6,405 nucleotides of DNA from assembly GCA_011525065.1 (NCBI GenBank), contig WTIY01000062.1, forward strand, positions 1-6,405, written 5' to 3'. Shown piece by piece: positions 1-5,999 of this stretch (positions within the stretch are counted from its first letter, which is position 1; each line of letters begins with the position of its first letter). Source of the stretch: Flavobacteriales bacterium. Its GTDB lineage: Bacteria; Bacteroidota; Bacteroidia; Flavobacteriales; Flavobacteriaceae. Below the pieces are notes generated by a model, which made no database searches, was not told where the DNA came from, and saw only the letters and a list, made by a program, of their open reading frames with translations. A program made the position numbers and the translations under genes.

Positions 1-16
1 TGTGTATAAGAGACAG
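1..16 (+). other. Residual Tn5/Nextera mosaic-end adapter (not genomic)
   Basis: The first 16 bases, TGTGTATAAGAGACAG, are identical to the last 16 bases of the 19-base Tn5 mosaic end used in tagmentation libraries. The genomic insert should begin at base 17. The orientation fits read-through adapter left untrimmed at a read end and carried to the contig edge. The stretch also puts an in-frame TAA (7-9) in front of the first gene, and that stop is not biological. A real Tn5-type transposon end is very unlikely, because no transposase or partner end is present. Confidence 0.95.
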
Positions 17-615
17 AGGTACAAACCACAGATGTCTGCGGTCAAGTGTTAACTCTTTCAGATTTTCATAAGACGATACTGCTTCAAAGCAGCATTGCGA
101 CAAACAACTCTGTGAATTTGGCTTGGAACCCCTATATCGGTGTAGCATTCAATACCTACAACATTTATAGAAGTGTCAATGGTGCCAATTACGAATTGTT
201 AACCTCCATTTCCTCAACCAACACCTCATACAACGACACCTCCGCTAATGTTGTAGACAACTTCTATGAGTATTACATCTCAATTGAGGTTGCGTCTTGT
301 AGTACTGATCCATTGCAAAGTTTTGAGCTAGAATCCAATCGTGAGTATATCAATCCGAATTTGGCCCTTGTTGACCAGGAGTGGCTGAAGAACTCCATCT
401 TCTTTTATCCCAATCCATCATCAGGTAGGGTGAACGTGTCGGTAAGTCAAGGAATTGATATAACAAACATGACCGTCTATTCCGCTCTTGGACAAGTTGT
501 CCTTCAAACTTCAATGAGTCAAAAGCTCGACCTCTCGAGCTTACCTGCAGGGGTATATATCATTAAAACGCTGACGGACAAGGGTACGGTTAGTCATTCT
601 TTAATCAAGCAATAG
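17..615 (+). CDS. T9SS type A sorting domain-containing secreted protein, 3' part (5' truncated)
   Basis: This is the C-terminal part, about 198 residues, of a larger exported protein whose N-terminus lies beyond the contig edge. The frame is open from the first genomic codons (reading V-Q-T-T-D-V-C-G), so a GTG at 46 is not the true start. The first part resembles a fibronectin type III-like beta-sandwich, with a W-N-P-Y segment followed by Y-N-I-Y-R-S and a later Y-E-Y-Y-I strand. The last 75 or so residues form a typical type IX sorting domain: F-F-Y-P-N-P-S-S-G-R at its start, then V-Y-S-A-L-G-Q and L-P-A-G-V-Y-I-I-K-T near the end. In this family the domain directs passage through the T9SS outer-membrane translocon and is then removed, with the cargo released or anchored to the surface. 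The catalytic or adhesive function lies in the missing N-terminal part and cannot be inferred. The gene converges on yajC. Confidence 0.9.
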
Positions 616-630
616 CCTTATTCGACAAAC

Positions 631-661
631 AAAAAAAGCCTTCCAATTGGAAGGCTTTTTT
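631..661. terminator. Bidirectional intrinsic terminator between convergent genes
   Basis: A nearly perfect palindrome has arms AAGCCTTCC and GGAAGGCTT around an AATT centre. It is preceded by a run of A and followed by a run of T, so each strand reads as a GC-containing hairpin followed by a U-tract. It lies 15 bases after the stop of the T9SS cargo gene and 20 bases beyond the stop of yajC, and so can terminate both converging transcripts. Confidence 0.9.
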
Positions 662-681
662 ATTATCGCAATATATGCTGA

Positions 682-960
682 TTATTTTGTCTTGAGCTTT
701 TGACTCAATTCCATAGAAATGCTGGCGCGTTCAAACTTCATTTTACCTGCTCCTGACTCCAAAATACAAGTTTGTTCATCGGTGAGTTCCAATACCTTAG
801 CATGAAGCCCACTTTTAGTGACCACTTTGTCTCCCTTTTTGAGTTCAGCGGCAAACTTTTTTTCTTGTTTCGCGCGTTTCATTTGTGGTCGAATCATAAA
901 GAAATAGACCACTAAAAACATCAAGATGAGCGGCATAAAGCCTGAAATACTCTCCATCAT
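682..960 (-). CDS. yajC: Preprotein translocase accessory subunit YajC
   Basis: This small single-pass inner-membrane protein of 92 residues associates with SecDF and the SecYEG translocon and assists protein export. A hydrophobic helix at about residues 7-23 runs into the family signature Y-F-F-M-I-R-P-Q-M-K-R (19-29). A basic, probably helical stretch follows, then the cytoplasmic beta-rich domain with K-K-G-D-K-V-V-T-K-S-G-L (41-52), which matches the G-D-x-V-x-T-x-x-G pattern of YajC. The length is usual for the family. Two ATG codons stand together at the start; the outer one is used here and the choice changes only one residue. The start lies 16 bases after the stop of the upstream DUF1573 gene with no promoter or terminator between, so the two are almost certainly co-transcribed. 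It is the last gene before the bidirectional terminator. The YbbR and coaE genes that often follow yajC in related genomes (from memory) are not here. Confidence 0.95.
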   Translation of the reverse strand: MMESISGFMPLILMFLVVYFFMIRPQMKRAKQEKKFAAELKKGDKVVTKSGLHAKVLELTDEQTCILESGAGKMKFERASISMELSQKLKTK

Positions 961-976
961 TTCGAATCAGCTATGG

Positions 977-1453
977 TTATTGTACTTTGATTGGCGAACC
1001 TTCTACAGCTCCGTTTCTTGGATTGACGAAAGCCTTGATGCTAATCATTTCCTTACCCTTTTGGGTGTTCGCCGTAATGGTAACCGTTTTGCTCACTTGA
1101 TTCTTACCACTTCCGTTGAATTTAACCAACATTTCACCAGATTCTCCTGGAGCAATTGGGGTTCTTGGGTATTGAGGCACGGTACATCCACAAGAGCTTT
1201 TGGCATCTACAATGACCAAATCGGCTTCACCGGTATTGGTGAAAGAAAATACGTGCTCTTGGGCCTCACCTTGATTGATGGTTCCAAAGTCGTAAGAAGT
1301 TTCAGTAAATGACATAACCGGATATTTGTCCGCTTGTGTATCGCGCTCGGCGGCGGCGGCAACATTATCGGCACTTACTTTATCTGCGGCGCTGTCCTTA
1401 CATGAGGTCATACCAAATACCACTAGCGCAGCAAAAAACAATGTCTTTTTCAT
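977..1453 (-). CDS. DUF1573 domain-containing lipoprotein
   Basis: This is a predicted exported lipoprotein of 158 residues whose molecular role is not established. The N-terminus is a lipoprotein signal peptide: M-K-K, a hydrophobic core, then F-G-M-T-S-C, with lipidation expected at Cys18. Residue +2 is Lys, so there is no Asp inner-membrane retention signal. A low-complexity Ala/Asp/Lys linker (about 19-43) follows; its four consecutive alanines come from a GCC trinucleotide run (plus-strand CGG repeat at 1348-1360). The DUF1573 domain, an Ig-like beta-sandwich related to ASH/MSP folds, spans about 48-143. Its hallmarks are Y-D-F-G-T-I-N-Q-G-E (54-63), F-x-F-T-N-T-G (69-75), the S-S-C-G-C-T-V-P cysteine motif (86-93) and A-P-G-E-S-G (101-106). 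The gene lies between nusB and yajC on the same strand, a familiar arrangement in Flavobacteriia. Family assignment is firm; function is unknown. Confidence 0.93.
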   Translation of the reverse strand: MKKTLFFAALVVFGMTSCKDSAADKVSADNVAAAAERDTQADKYPVMSFTETSYDFGTINQGEAQEHVFSFTNTGEADLVIVDAKSSCGCTVPQYPRTPIAPGESGEMLVKFNGSGKNQVSKTVTITANTQKGKEMISIKAFVNPRNGAVEGSPIKVQ

Positions 1454-1503
1454 GATGAAATAATTTAAAATAGATTAAAATTGATTTGTTGACTTAAGGG
1501 AGC

Positions 1504-1537
1504 CCAATTTAGGGATTTTTTCGTGGATTATCTCAAA
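1504..1537 (-). promoter_or_regulatory. Possible internal promoter before the DUF1573 gene
   Basis: On the minus strand TTTG (1537-1534) is followed after 22 bases by TAAATTGG (1511-1504). This matches the Bacteroidota -33 element and seven of the eight positions of the -7 element TAnnTTTG, counting the two free positions. The -33 box overlaps the last codons of nusB. It would give a leader of roughly 45 bases. The match is by eye and imperfect; read-through from nusB is equally possible. Confidence 0.35.
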
Positions 1538-2472
1538 CCGCGCTCATTTTTGTTGAGCTGATCGCCTGCCATCAAATCCTTCACAACATTGTCCAAAATA
1601 CCATTTATAAACAAACTGCTTTTCGGGGTGGAGTATTCTTTGGCAATTTCTAAATACTCGTTAATGCTAACGCGAACAGGAATGGATGGAAAATGTAAAA
1701 ACTCACATATGCCCATTTGGAGCAAAAGCAAATCCAGATCAGCAATGCGCTCATGATCCCAATTTGGGGTCTTTCCCTCCAACACCTTTTGCAATTCAGC
1801 TTGATGTCTGACCACACGTCTAAAAAGATTTTGTCCAAAATTCTGGTCGTCTTTATCCTTAAACACCCCAGGAACAAAAAGCTTATTGGCACTATTGGGC
1901 GTGACTCGATTCATCCCTTTTACAAGGGCAGTATTGACCCAAGGAAAATCGTCAATCCAAGTCAGACTTTTATCTTCTATATAATCGTAAAGCTTATCAT
2001 CTTCAGCTAAAATTTTTCGGTAAAACTGGACGATAAAGTTGCGGTCCTGATCAAACGACGGTTTGGCCAAAGCGAGGTAATCGGCGTACCAGTTCGTTGC
2101 TTTAAGCCGATTGAATAAAATAATGACGTATTCATCATCTTGTTCCCAGTGTTTGAGTTTTTTATTCTTGGCAAATTCAAGCAATGACTCATTCTTCTCA
2201 ATCAAAGCAACGAGTTGATTATTGATAAAATTTACACTGGGATTGCGCTCCTGGTCACTGGCAAAGTACTTTTGCTGCGAGCGCTGGGTGAATCTCTGAG
2301 CTTGATCTTTAACGGCAACAATGAGCAACAAAAGCAGGGCTTGCAACTCTTGCATCTGTTCCAGACTTTGGGTCAAAAATTTTTCTTGACTTTCTTGGTC
2401 CTGATCTTCACTCTGATGTCTGGCGTAAAGCGTTTGCAATACCTTTACCCTAATATGACGTCTGGTTAACAT
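1528..2472 (-). CDS. nusB: Transcription antitermination factor NusB (long Bacteroidota form)
   Basis: NusB binds boxA RNA together with NusE (ribosomal protein S10) and promotes antitermination and rRNA maturation. The C-terminal part is clearly NusB. From W238-D-H-E-R-I-A-D-L-D through C256-E-F-L-H-F, P265-V-R-V-S-I-N-E-Y-L-E-I-A-K-E-Y-S and F288-I-N-G-I-L-D-N-V it follows the known pattern of the basic patch and helices ending in F-V-N-G-V-L-D. The N-terminus M-L-T-R-R-H-I-R-V-K-V-L-Q-T-L-Y-A is also typical and fixes the start. With 314 residues it is more than twice the roughly 140 of the E. coli protein; the extra length is a helix-rich, charged central region (about 20-235). Similar long forms are usual in this phylum, from memory, so this is not a fusion artefact. 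The gene starts 65 bases after the dehydrogenase stop, with a promoter -7-like box in the gap and no terminator. Confidence 0.93.
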   Translation of the reverse strand: MLTRRHIRVKVLQTLYARHQSEDQDQESQEKFLTQSLEQMQELQALLLLLIVAVKDQAQRFTQRSQQKYFASDQERNPSVNFINNQLVALIEKNESLLEFAKNKKLKHWEQDDEYVIILFNRLKATNWYADYLALAKPSFDQDRNFIVQFYRKILAEDDKLYDYIEDKSLTWIDDFPWVNTALVKGMNRVTPNSANKLFVPGVFKDKDDQNFGQNLFRRVVRHQAELQKVLEGKTPNWDHERIADLDLLLLQMGICEFLHFPSIPVRVSINEYLEIAKEYSTPKSSLFINGILDNVVKDLMAGDQLNKNERGLR

Positions 2473-2516
2473 AACTCAAAAGAACTTATCCTGAAAACTT
2501 ACAGTAATTGATGGGT

Positions 2517-2524
2517 CAAATATA
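2517..2524 (-). promoter_or_regulatory. Possible -7 promoter element for nusB
   Basis: The minus strand reads TATATTTG, a full match to the Bacteroidota -7 consensus TAnnTTTG, 44 bases before the nusB ATG. No TTG or TTTG is present 17-23 bases upstream, where the end of the dehydrogenase gene lies. If active, it is a weak or differently organised internal promoter. Confidence 0.35.
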
Positions 2525-2537
2525 ATGGATTTAAGCC

Positions 2538-3596
2538 TTACTGCCCCACTTTACGCGCATCAATGCGCTCTTGAGCCACATCAAAAGCAGCTTGATGGGG
2601 AGTAATGCCTTCACGGTCTGACATTTGCAATATTTCTAAAGTGGTATCAAAAATATTTTCTGTCTTTCTCATAATGTCTGCTCGACCGTAATGTTCGAGT
2701 TCCGCGTAGACGTTGATGATGCCACCTGCATTAATCACAAAATCAGGAGCGTAAACAATACCGCGTTTTTTGAGCAATTGTCCGTGTTTCTGTTCGTCGG
2801 CTAACTGATTGTTGGCTGCTCCAGCAATGATTTTAGCATTAAATTGATTAATGGTTTCATCATTTACGGTGGCGCCCAGTGCACAGGGCGCATAAATATC
2901 CACCTGGGCCGAATAACAATCTCCGTTGAAGATGGTGGCGTGATACTTCTGGCTGACCTGCTCTAGGCGCTCTTGATTGATGTCGCTAATCAAGACTTTA
3001 GCCCCCTCGTTACTGAGGTGTTCGACCAAGGACTCTCCTACGTGCCCAATTCCTTGAACCAGAACAGTTCGATCCTCCAGGAGTGCCGAACCGTAAGTGT
3101 ATTGTGCGGCAGCCTTCATCCCCATGAACACACCATAGGCGGTAATGGGTGATGGATTTCCAGCCCCACCCATCTCTTCGGAAATTCCTGTGACATAAGG
3201 GGTGACTGTTCGCACCAAGTCCATATCGGAAGTTTCCATTCCAACATCCTCTGCAGTTATATAGGTCCCCCCGAGGCGATGAACAAACTCAGCAAATTTT
3301 AGCATCAGTTCAGGGGTCTTTTGTGTTTTAGCATCACCGATGATGACGGCTTTTCCACCGCCCAAATTGAGTCCAGTAATGGCTGATTTATAAGTCATGC
3401 CTCGCGACAAACGTAACACATCGGTTAAGGCCTCTGTTTCACTGGCATAAGACCACATTCTGGTCCCACCCAGAGCCGGACCTAAAACCGTATTGTGAAC
3501 ACCAATTATTGCCTTTAAACCAGTATCTTTATCGTGACAAAAAACGACTTGTTCGTGGTCATCAAAATCCTTGTGACTGAATAGAGAAGAGGTCAT
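2538..3596 (-). CDS. Glu/Leu/Phe/Val-family dehydrogenase, probably leucine/valine dehydrogenase
   Basis: This cytoplasmic, NAD-dependent enzyme reversibly deaminates a branched-chain amino acid to its 2-oxo acid and ammonia. The 352 residues match leucine dehydrogenases (about 350-365) rather than glutamate dehydrogenases (about 420-450). The N-terminal catalytic domain shows G39-P-A-L-G-G-T-R-M-W, M67-T-Y-K with Lys70 as the likely carboxylate-binding residue, G79-G-G-K-A-V with Lys82 as the catalytic lysine, and T114-A-E-D-V-G with Asp117 as the catalytic acid. The Rossmann domain has G182-I-G-H-V-G, with Asp205 placed to bind the NAD ribose. The G259-A-A-N-N-Q-L motif and P284-D-F-V-I-N-A-G-G-I are also typical. 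Leu versus Val preference cannot be decided by eye. It is the first gene of the minus-strand block and diverges from the ABC transporter gene across 135 bases. The strong promoter match just upstream suggests it drives the whole block. Confidence 0.93.
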   Translation of the reverse strand: MTSSLFSHKDFDDHEQVVFCHDKDTGLKAIIGVHNTVLGPALGGTRMWSYASETEALTDVLRLSRGMTYKSAITGLNLGGGKAVIIGDAKTQKTPELMLKFAEFVHRLGGTYITAEDVGMETSDMDLVRTVTPYVTGISEEMGGAGNPSPITAYGVFMGMKAAAQYTYGSALLEDRTVLVQGIGHVGESLVEHLSNEGAKVLISDINQERLEQVSQKYHATIFNGDCYSAQVDIYAPCALGATVNDETINQFNAKIIAGAANNQLADEQKHGQLLKKRGIVYAPDFVINAGGIINVYAELEHYGRADIMRKTENIFDTTLEILQMSDREGITPHQAAFDVAQERIDARKVGQ

Positions 3597-3656
3597 GGGT
3601 TGCTTTTTTGGTCGATGGAAGTTATTGCAATTTGCGAATCCATCAAAAATTCAGGG

Positions 3657-3688
3657 CAAAAATACCTAAGAATTGACGATTCTACAAA
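3657..3688 (-). promoter_or_regulatory. Bacteroidota-type promoter of the dehydrogenase gene
   Basis: On the minus strand TTTG (3688-3685) is followed by exactly 20 bases and then TATTTTTG (3664-3657). Both boxes are full matches to the primary-sigma consensus TTTG / TAnnTTTG known from Bacteroides and Flavobacterium, and the spacing lies within the usual range. Transcription would begin near 3650 and give a leader of about 50 bases before the ATG at 3596. This is the best promoter match seen in the window. Confidence 0.6.
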
Positions 3689-3701
3689 GAATTTAATTTT
3701 T
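3673..3701 (+). promoter_or_regulatory. Possible promoter of the ABC transporter gene
   Basis: TTG (3673-3675), then 18 bases, then TAATTTTT (3694-3701), which differs from TAnnTTTG only at the last base. It sits about 30 bases before the ATG at 3732 and overlaps the opposing dehydrogenase promoter by roughly 16 bases. The region is AT-rich, so a chance match is possible. Confidence 0.28.
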
Positions 3702-3731
3702 ATTGAAAATCCATCAACCACACTGTGATTT

Positions 3732-5486
3732 ATGAGCGAACTGGCTTACATCAATAAATTTTTCTTCAAATACAGGGGCCGGCTCATCATTGGCTTGATC
3801 ATAACGGCTATCGCAACTGTTTTTCGGATTGTCGTGCCCGCGAAAATCGGAGATTCAGTAGACAGCATAAAGGCCTACATCTCAGGTGAAGTGGCCTACG
3901 ATGAGTTAACCACCCTGCTGGCTTGGGACATTGGGATGATCATCGGGGCAGCCTTAATGTCCGGATTTTTCACCTTTCTAATGCGCCAAACCATAATTGT
4001 GGTGTCGAGAAATATTGAGTTCGACCTGAAAAACGAAATTTTTGCTCAATACGAGCGGCTTTCTCTCAGCTTTTACAAGGCAAATCGCACTGGTGACTTG
4101 ATGAATCGCATAAGCGAGGATGTGGGAAAAGTGCGTATGTACGCAGGACCAGCACTCATGTATAGTACCACCACGGTTACGCTGTTTATCGTAGCCATTA
4201 GCTATATGTTTTACACTGCGCCGAGCCTGACACTTTACGCCATTGCCCCACTACCCTTTCTCTCTGTCGGCATTTATAAACTGAGCATCGCCATTCACAA
4301 ACGAAGCACCATCGTTCAGAAGTACTTGTCGGAACTCACCACATTTACCCAAGAGCGATTTAGTGGCATATCGGTAATCAAAGCTTATAGTCTAGAAGAC
4401 CGCACTCAAATTGAATTTGATGACTTGGCCAATACCAGCAAAGAAAAAAATATCGATCTGACGAAGGTTCAGGCCTTATTTTTTCCATTAATGATCTTAC
4501 TGATCGGCCTTAGCAATGTCTTGGTCGTCTATGTAGGTGGCAATCAATACATCAAGGGAGACATTGAATTTGGGACCATCGTAGAATTTCTGATTTATGT
4601 CAACATGTTAACTTGGCCAGTAGCTATTGTCGGCTGGGTTTCTTCGATGGTGCAACAGGCTGAAGCCTCCCAAAAGCGCATTAATGAATTTTTAAAACAA
4701 GAGCCAGAAATCACAAACAGTAGCGACCATCATCGTGAAATCGATGGGCATATCGTATTTAATGAGGTCAGTTTTACGTACCCGGATACGGGAATTAAGG
4801 CCTTGGATGAAATTTCATTTAGTGTGAACCCCGGGGAAACTTTGGCTATCGTTGGCCATACTGGATCGGGCAAATCCACCATATTAGAGCTGATTGCTCG
4901 ACTCTATGACGTAGATCGTGGTGAGTATCTCATGGATGATGTTGCCGTGATCGACCATCATCTCGAGGATATACGTGGTGCCATTGGCTATGTTCCCCAA
5001 GATGCTTTTTTGTTTAGTGAATCCATTGCTGAAAACATTAGATTCGGTGCCGAAAATGCCTCACCGCAAGAAATAGAGGCCGCGGCAAAAGTCGCGTTTG
5101 TCCACCATAATATTGTCGAATTTGATCAGGGGTACGATACCATCTTAGGCGAAAGAGGCATCACCCTGAGCGGCGGTCAAAAACAGAGGGTTTCTATCGC
5201 CAGAGCACTCATCAAAGATCCAAAAATATTGTTATTGGACGATTGTTTAAGTGCCGTAGACACAGAGACAGAAGAGGCCATTTTAACCAATCTCAATGCT
5301 GCAAAAGCTAAAAAAACGACCATAATTGTAAGCCATAGGGTATCAACAGTTAAAAATGCTTCTCGTATTTTGGTTCTCGAACAGGGCAAAATCATTCAGC
5401 AAGGCACTCATAATGAGCTTATAAAGCAAGAGGGCTACTACAAAGCCCTTTATGAGAAGCAACTCATAGAACAAGAATTGCCTTAA
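3732..5486 (+). CDS. ABC exporter half-transporter (permease fused to ATPase)
   Basis: This inner-membrane exporter half carries one membrane domain and one nucleotide-binding domain, 584 residues in all, and must dimerise to work. The substrate is not predictable. Six membrane helices fit at about 17-36, 66-84, 141-161, 163-183, 249-269 and 283-305. The ATPase domain starts at about 340: aromatic A-loop Tyr350, Walker A G375-H-T-G-S-G-K-S, Q-loop Gln423, G473-E-R-G, signature L479-S-G-G-Q, Walker B I499-L-L-L-D-D, D-loop S507-A-V-D and H-loop His535. The residue after the Walker B aspartate is Asp504 where most exporters have the catalytic glutamate. That change is known from the weaker site of heterodimeric exporters such as the BmrC and MdlA halves, yet no partner half lies next to it. 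The start ATG is the first in frame, with an AT-rich leader and no Shine-Dalgarno. It precedes the PUR-family gene on the same strand with no terminator between, so co-transcription is likely. Confidence 0.93.
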   Translation: MSELAYINKFFFKYRGRLIIGLIITAIATVFRIVVPAKIGDSVDSIKAYISGEVAYDELTTLLAWDIGMIIGAALMSGFFTFLMRQTIIVVSRNIEFDLKNEIFAQYERLSLSFYKANRTGDLMNRISEDVGKVRMYAGPALMYSTTTVTLFIVAISYMFYTAPSLTLYAIAPLPFLSVGIYKLSIAIHKRSTIVQKYLSELTTFTQERFSGISVIKAYSLEDRTQIEFDDLANTSKEKNIDLTKVQALFFPLMILLIGLSNVLVVYVGGNQYIKGDIEFGTIVEFLIYVNMLTWPVAIVGWVSSMVQQAEASQKRINEFLKQEPEITNSSDHHREIDGHIVFNEVSFTYPDTGIKALDEISFSVNPGETLAIVGHTGSGKSTILELIARLYDVDRGEYLMDDVAVIDHHLEDIRGAIGYVPQDAFLFSESIAENIRFGAENASPQEIEAAAKVAFVHHNIVEFDQGYDTILGERGITLSGGQKQRVSIARALIKDPKILLLDDCLSAVDTETEEAILTNLNAAKAKKTTIIVSHRVSTVKNASRILVLEQGKIIQQGTHNELIKQEGYYKALYEKQLIEQELP

Positions 5487-5553
5487 AATTTTTTGAAGAT
5501 TTCCATTTTTTTTTGGATTTTTGAGTAACAACCATACCAATAAAACCTTTAGC

Positions 5554-5922
5554 ATGAGTCATTCATTCTCTGGGAATAAAGAAGAAATTTATTCCAAAGT
5601 GATGCGCGCTGGTCGTAGGACTTATTTCTTTGATGTGCGAGAAACCAAGGCAGGCGATTATTATTTAACCATCACTGAAAGCAAAAAATTCACCAACGAC
5701 GACGGATCGTTTCATTACAAAAAGCACAAGATTTATCTGTACAAGGAAGATTTTGTGGAATTTAAGGACCATTTGGCAGACATGATTGATTTTGTCATTG
5801 AGGCCAAAGGCGATGAAGTCATTAGTGAACGCCATCAGAAAGATTACCATCGGGAAGAATACAGTGAACAACCCCAAAACGATACCCCGTCTTTCACCGA
5901 TGTCAGTTTTGAAGACATTTAG
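5554..5922 (+). CDS. PUR-family DNA/RNA-binding protein (DUF3276)
   Basis: This small cytoplasmic protein of 122 residues is a bacterial relative of eukaryotic PUR-alpha; family members bind single-stranded purine-rich DNA or RNA, but the cellular role in bacteria is not settled. One PUR repeat covers about 11-86: E11-I-Y-S-K-V-M-R-A-G-R-R-T-Y-F-F-D-V-R, then D35-Y-Y-L-T-I-T-E-S-K-K-F, H54-Y-K-K-H-K-I-Y-L-Y-K-E-D-F, and a closing helix F70-K-D-H-L-A-D-M-I. This is the usual beta-beta-beta-beta-alpha order. The tail is polar and disordered and ends in an acidic F-E-D-I. The frame is open from a TTG at 5521, but the ATG at 5554 is preferred: it is a normal start codon, the extra eleven residues do not belong to the domain, and known members start shortly before E-I-x-S-K-V. 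It lies 67 bases after the ABC transporter gene and is followed by a strong terminator. Confidence 0.92.
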   Translation: MSHSFSGNKEEIYSKVMRAGRRTYFFDVRETKAGDYYLTITESKKFTNDDGSFHYKKHKIYLYKEDFVEFKDHLADMIDFVIEAKGDEVISERHQKDYHREEYSEQPQNDTPSFTDVSFEDI

Positions 5923-5944
5923 TTTAGATTATTCCGTTCATTAC

Positions 5945-5971
5945 ACCGCTCCACAGGGGCGGTTTTTTTTT
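5945..5971 (+). terminator. Intrinsic terminator after the PUR-family gene
   Basis: Arms ACCGCTCC (5945-5952) and GGGGCGGT (5956-5963) pair over eight positions with one G-U wobble, around the three-base loop ACA. The right arm runs directly into nine T residues (5963-5971). It lies 22 bases past the PUR-gene stop and closes the ABC-PUR transcription unit. Confidence 0.9.
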
Positions 5972-5999
5972 ATATTTAAGGCAATTAATATCTGCACAC

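Larger units (their letters stand above)
3637..3717. repeat. Pair of 10-base direct repeats in the divergent intergenic region
   Basis: AATCCATCAA occurs at 3637-3646 and again at 3708-3717, 71 bases apart start to start, bracketing both putative promoters. The spacing is close to seven helical turns, so one regulator could bind both copies on the same face. The repeat is short and in AT-rich DNA, so coincidence cannot be excluded. Confidence 0.3.

Noticed and set aside
46..48. GTG as the start of the first plus-strand gene
   Set aside because: The frame stays open through all genomic bases upstream; the only stop before it (7-9) is within the adapter. The protein is truncated, not started here.
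926..1312. Open frame of 128 codons on the plus strand, opposite yajC and the DUF1573 gene
   Set aside because: It lies antisense across two well-identified genes, its translation has no recognisable domain, and it is rich in W, R and S as expected from a shadow frame.
1348..1360. CGG trinucleotide repeat as a phase-variable tract
   Set aside because: It has only four units, lies in frame in the alanine-rich linker of the lipoprotein, and a change in unit number would not shift the frame.
1502..1520. Short hairpin with T run (CCC-AATTTA-GGG followed by ATTTTTT) after nusB
   Set aside because: The stem has only three pairs, and the T run lies on the plus strand, the wrong side for terminating minus-strand transcription of nusB.
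5487..5520. T-rich stretch between the ABC transporter and PUR genes as a terminator
   Set aside because: There are long T runs but no GC-rich stem before them, so nothing supports an intrinsic terminator.
5521..5523. TTG as the start of the PUR-family gene
   Set aside because: It would add eleven residues unlike the family, and an ATG in frame at 5554 fits the usual N-terminus much better.
5971..5978. TATATTTA as the -7 box of the carboxypeptidase gene
   Set aside because: It differs from TAnnTTTG at the last base, and the position of a -33 box falls inside the preceding terminator hairpin, where no TTG is present. The evidence is too weak to annotate.
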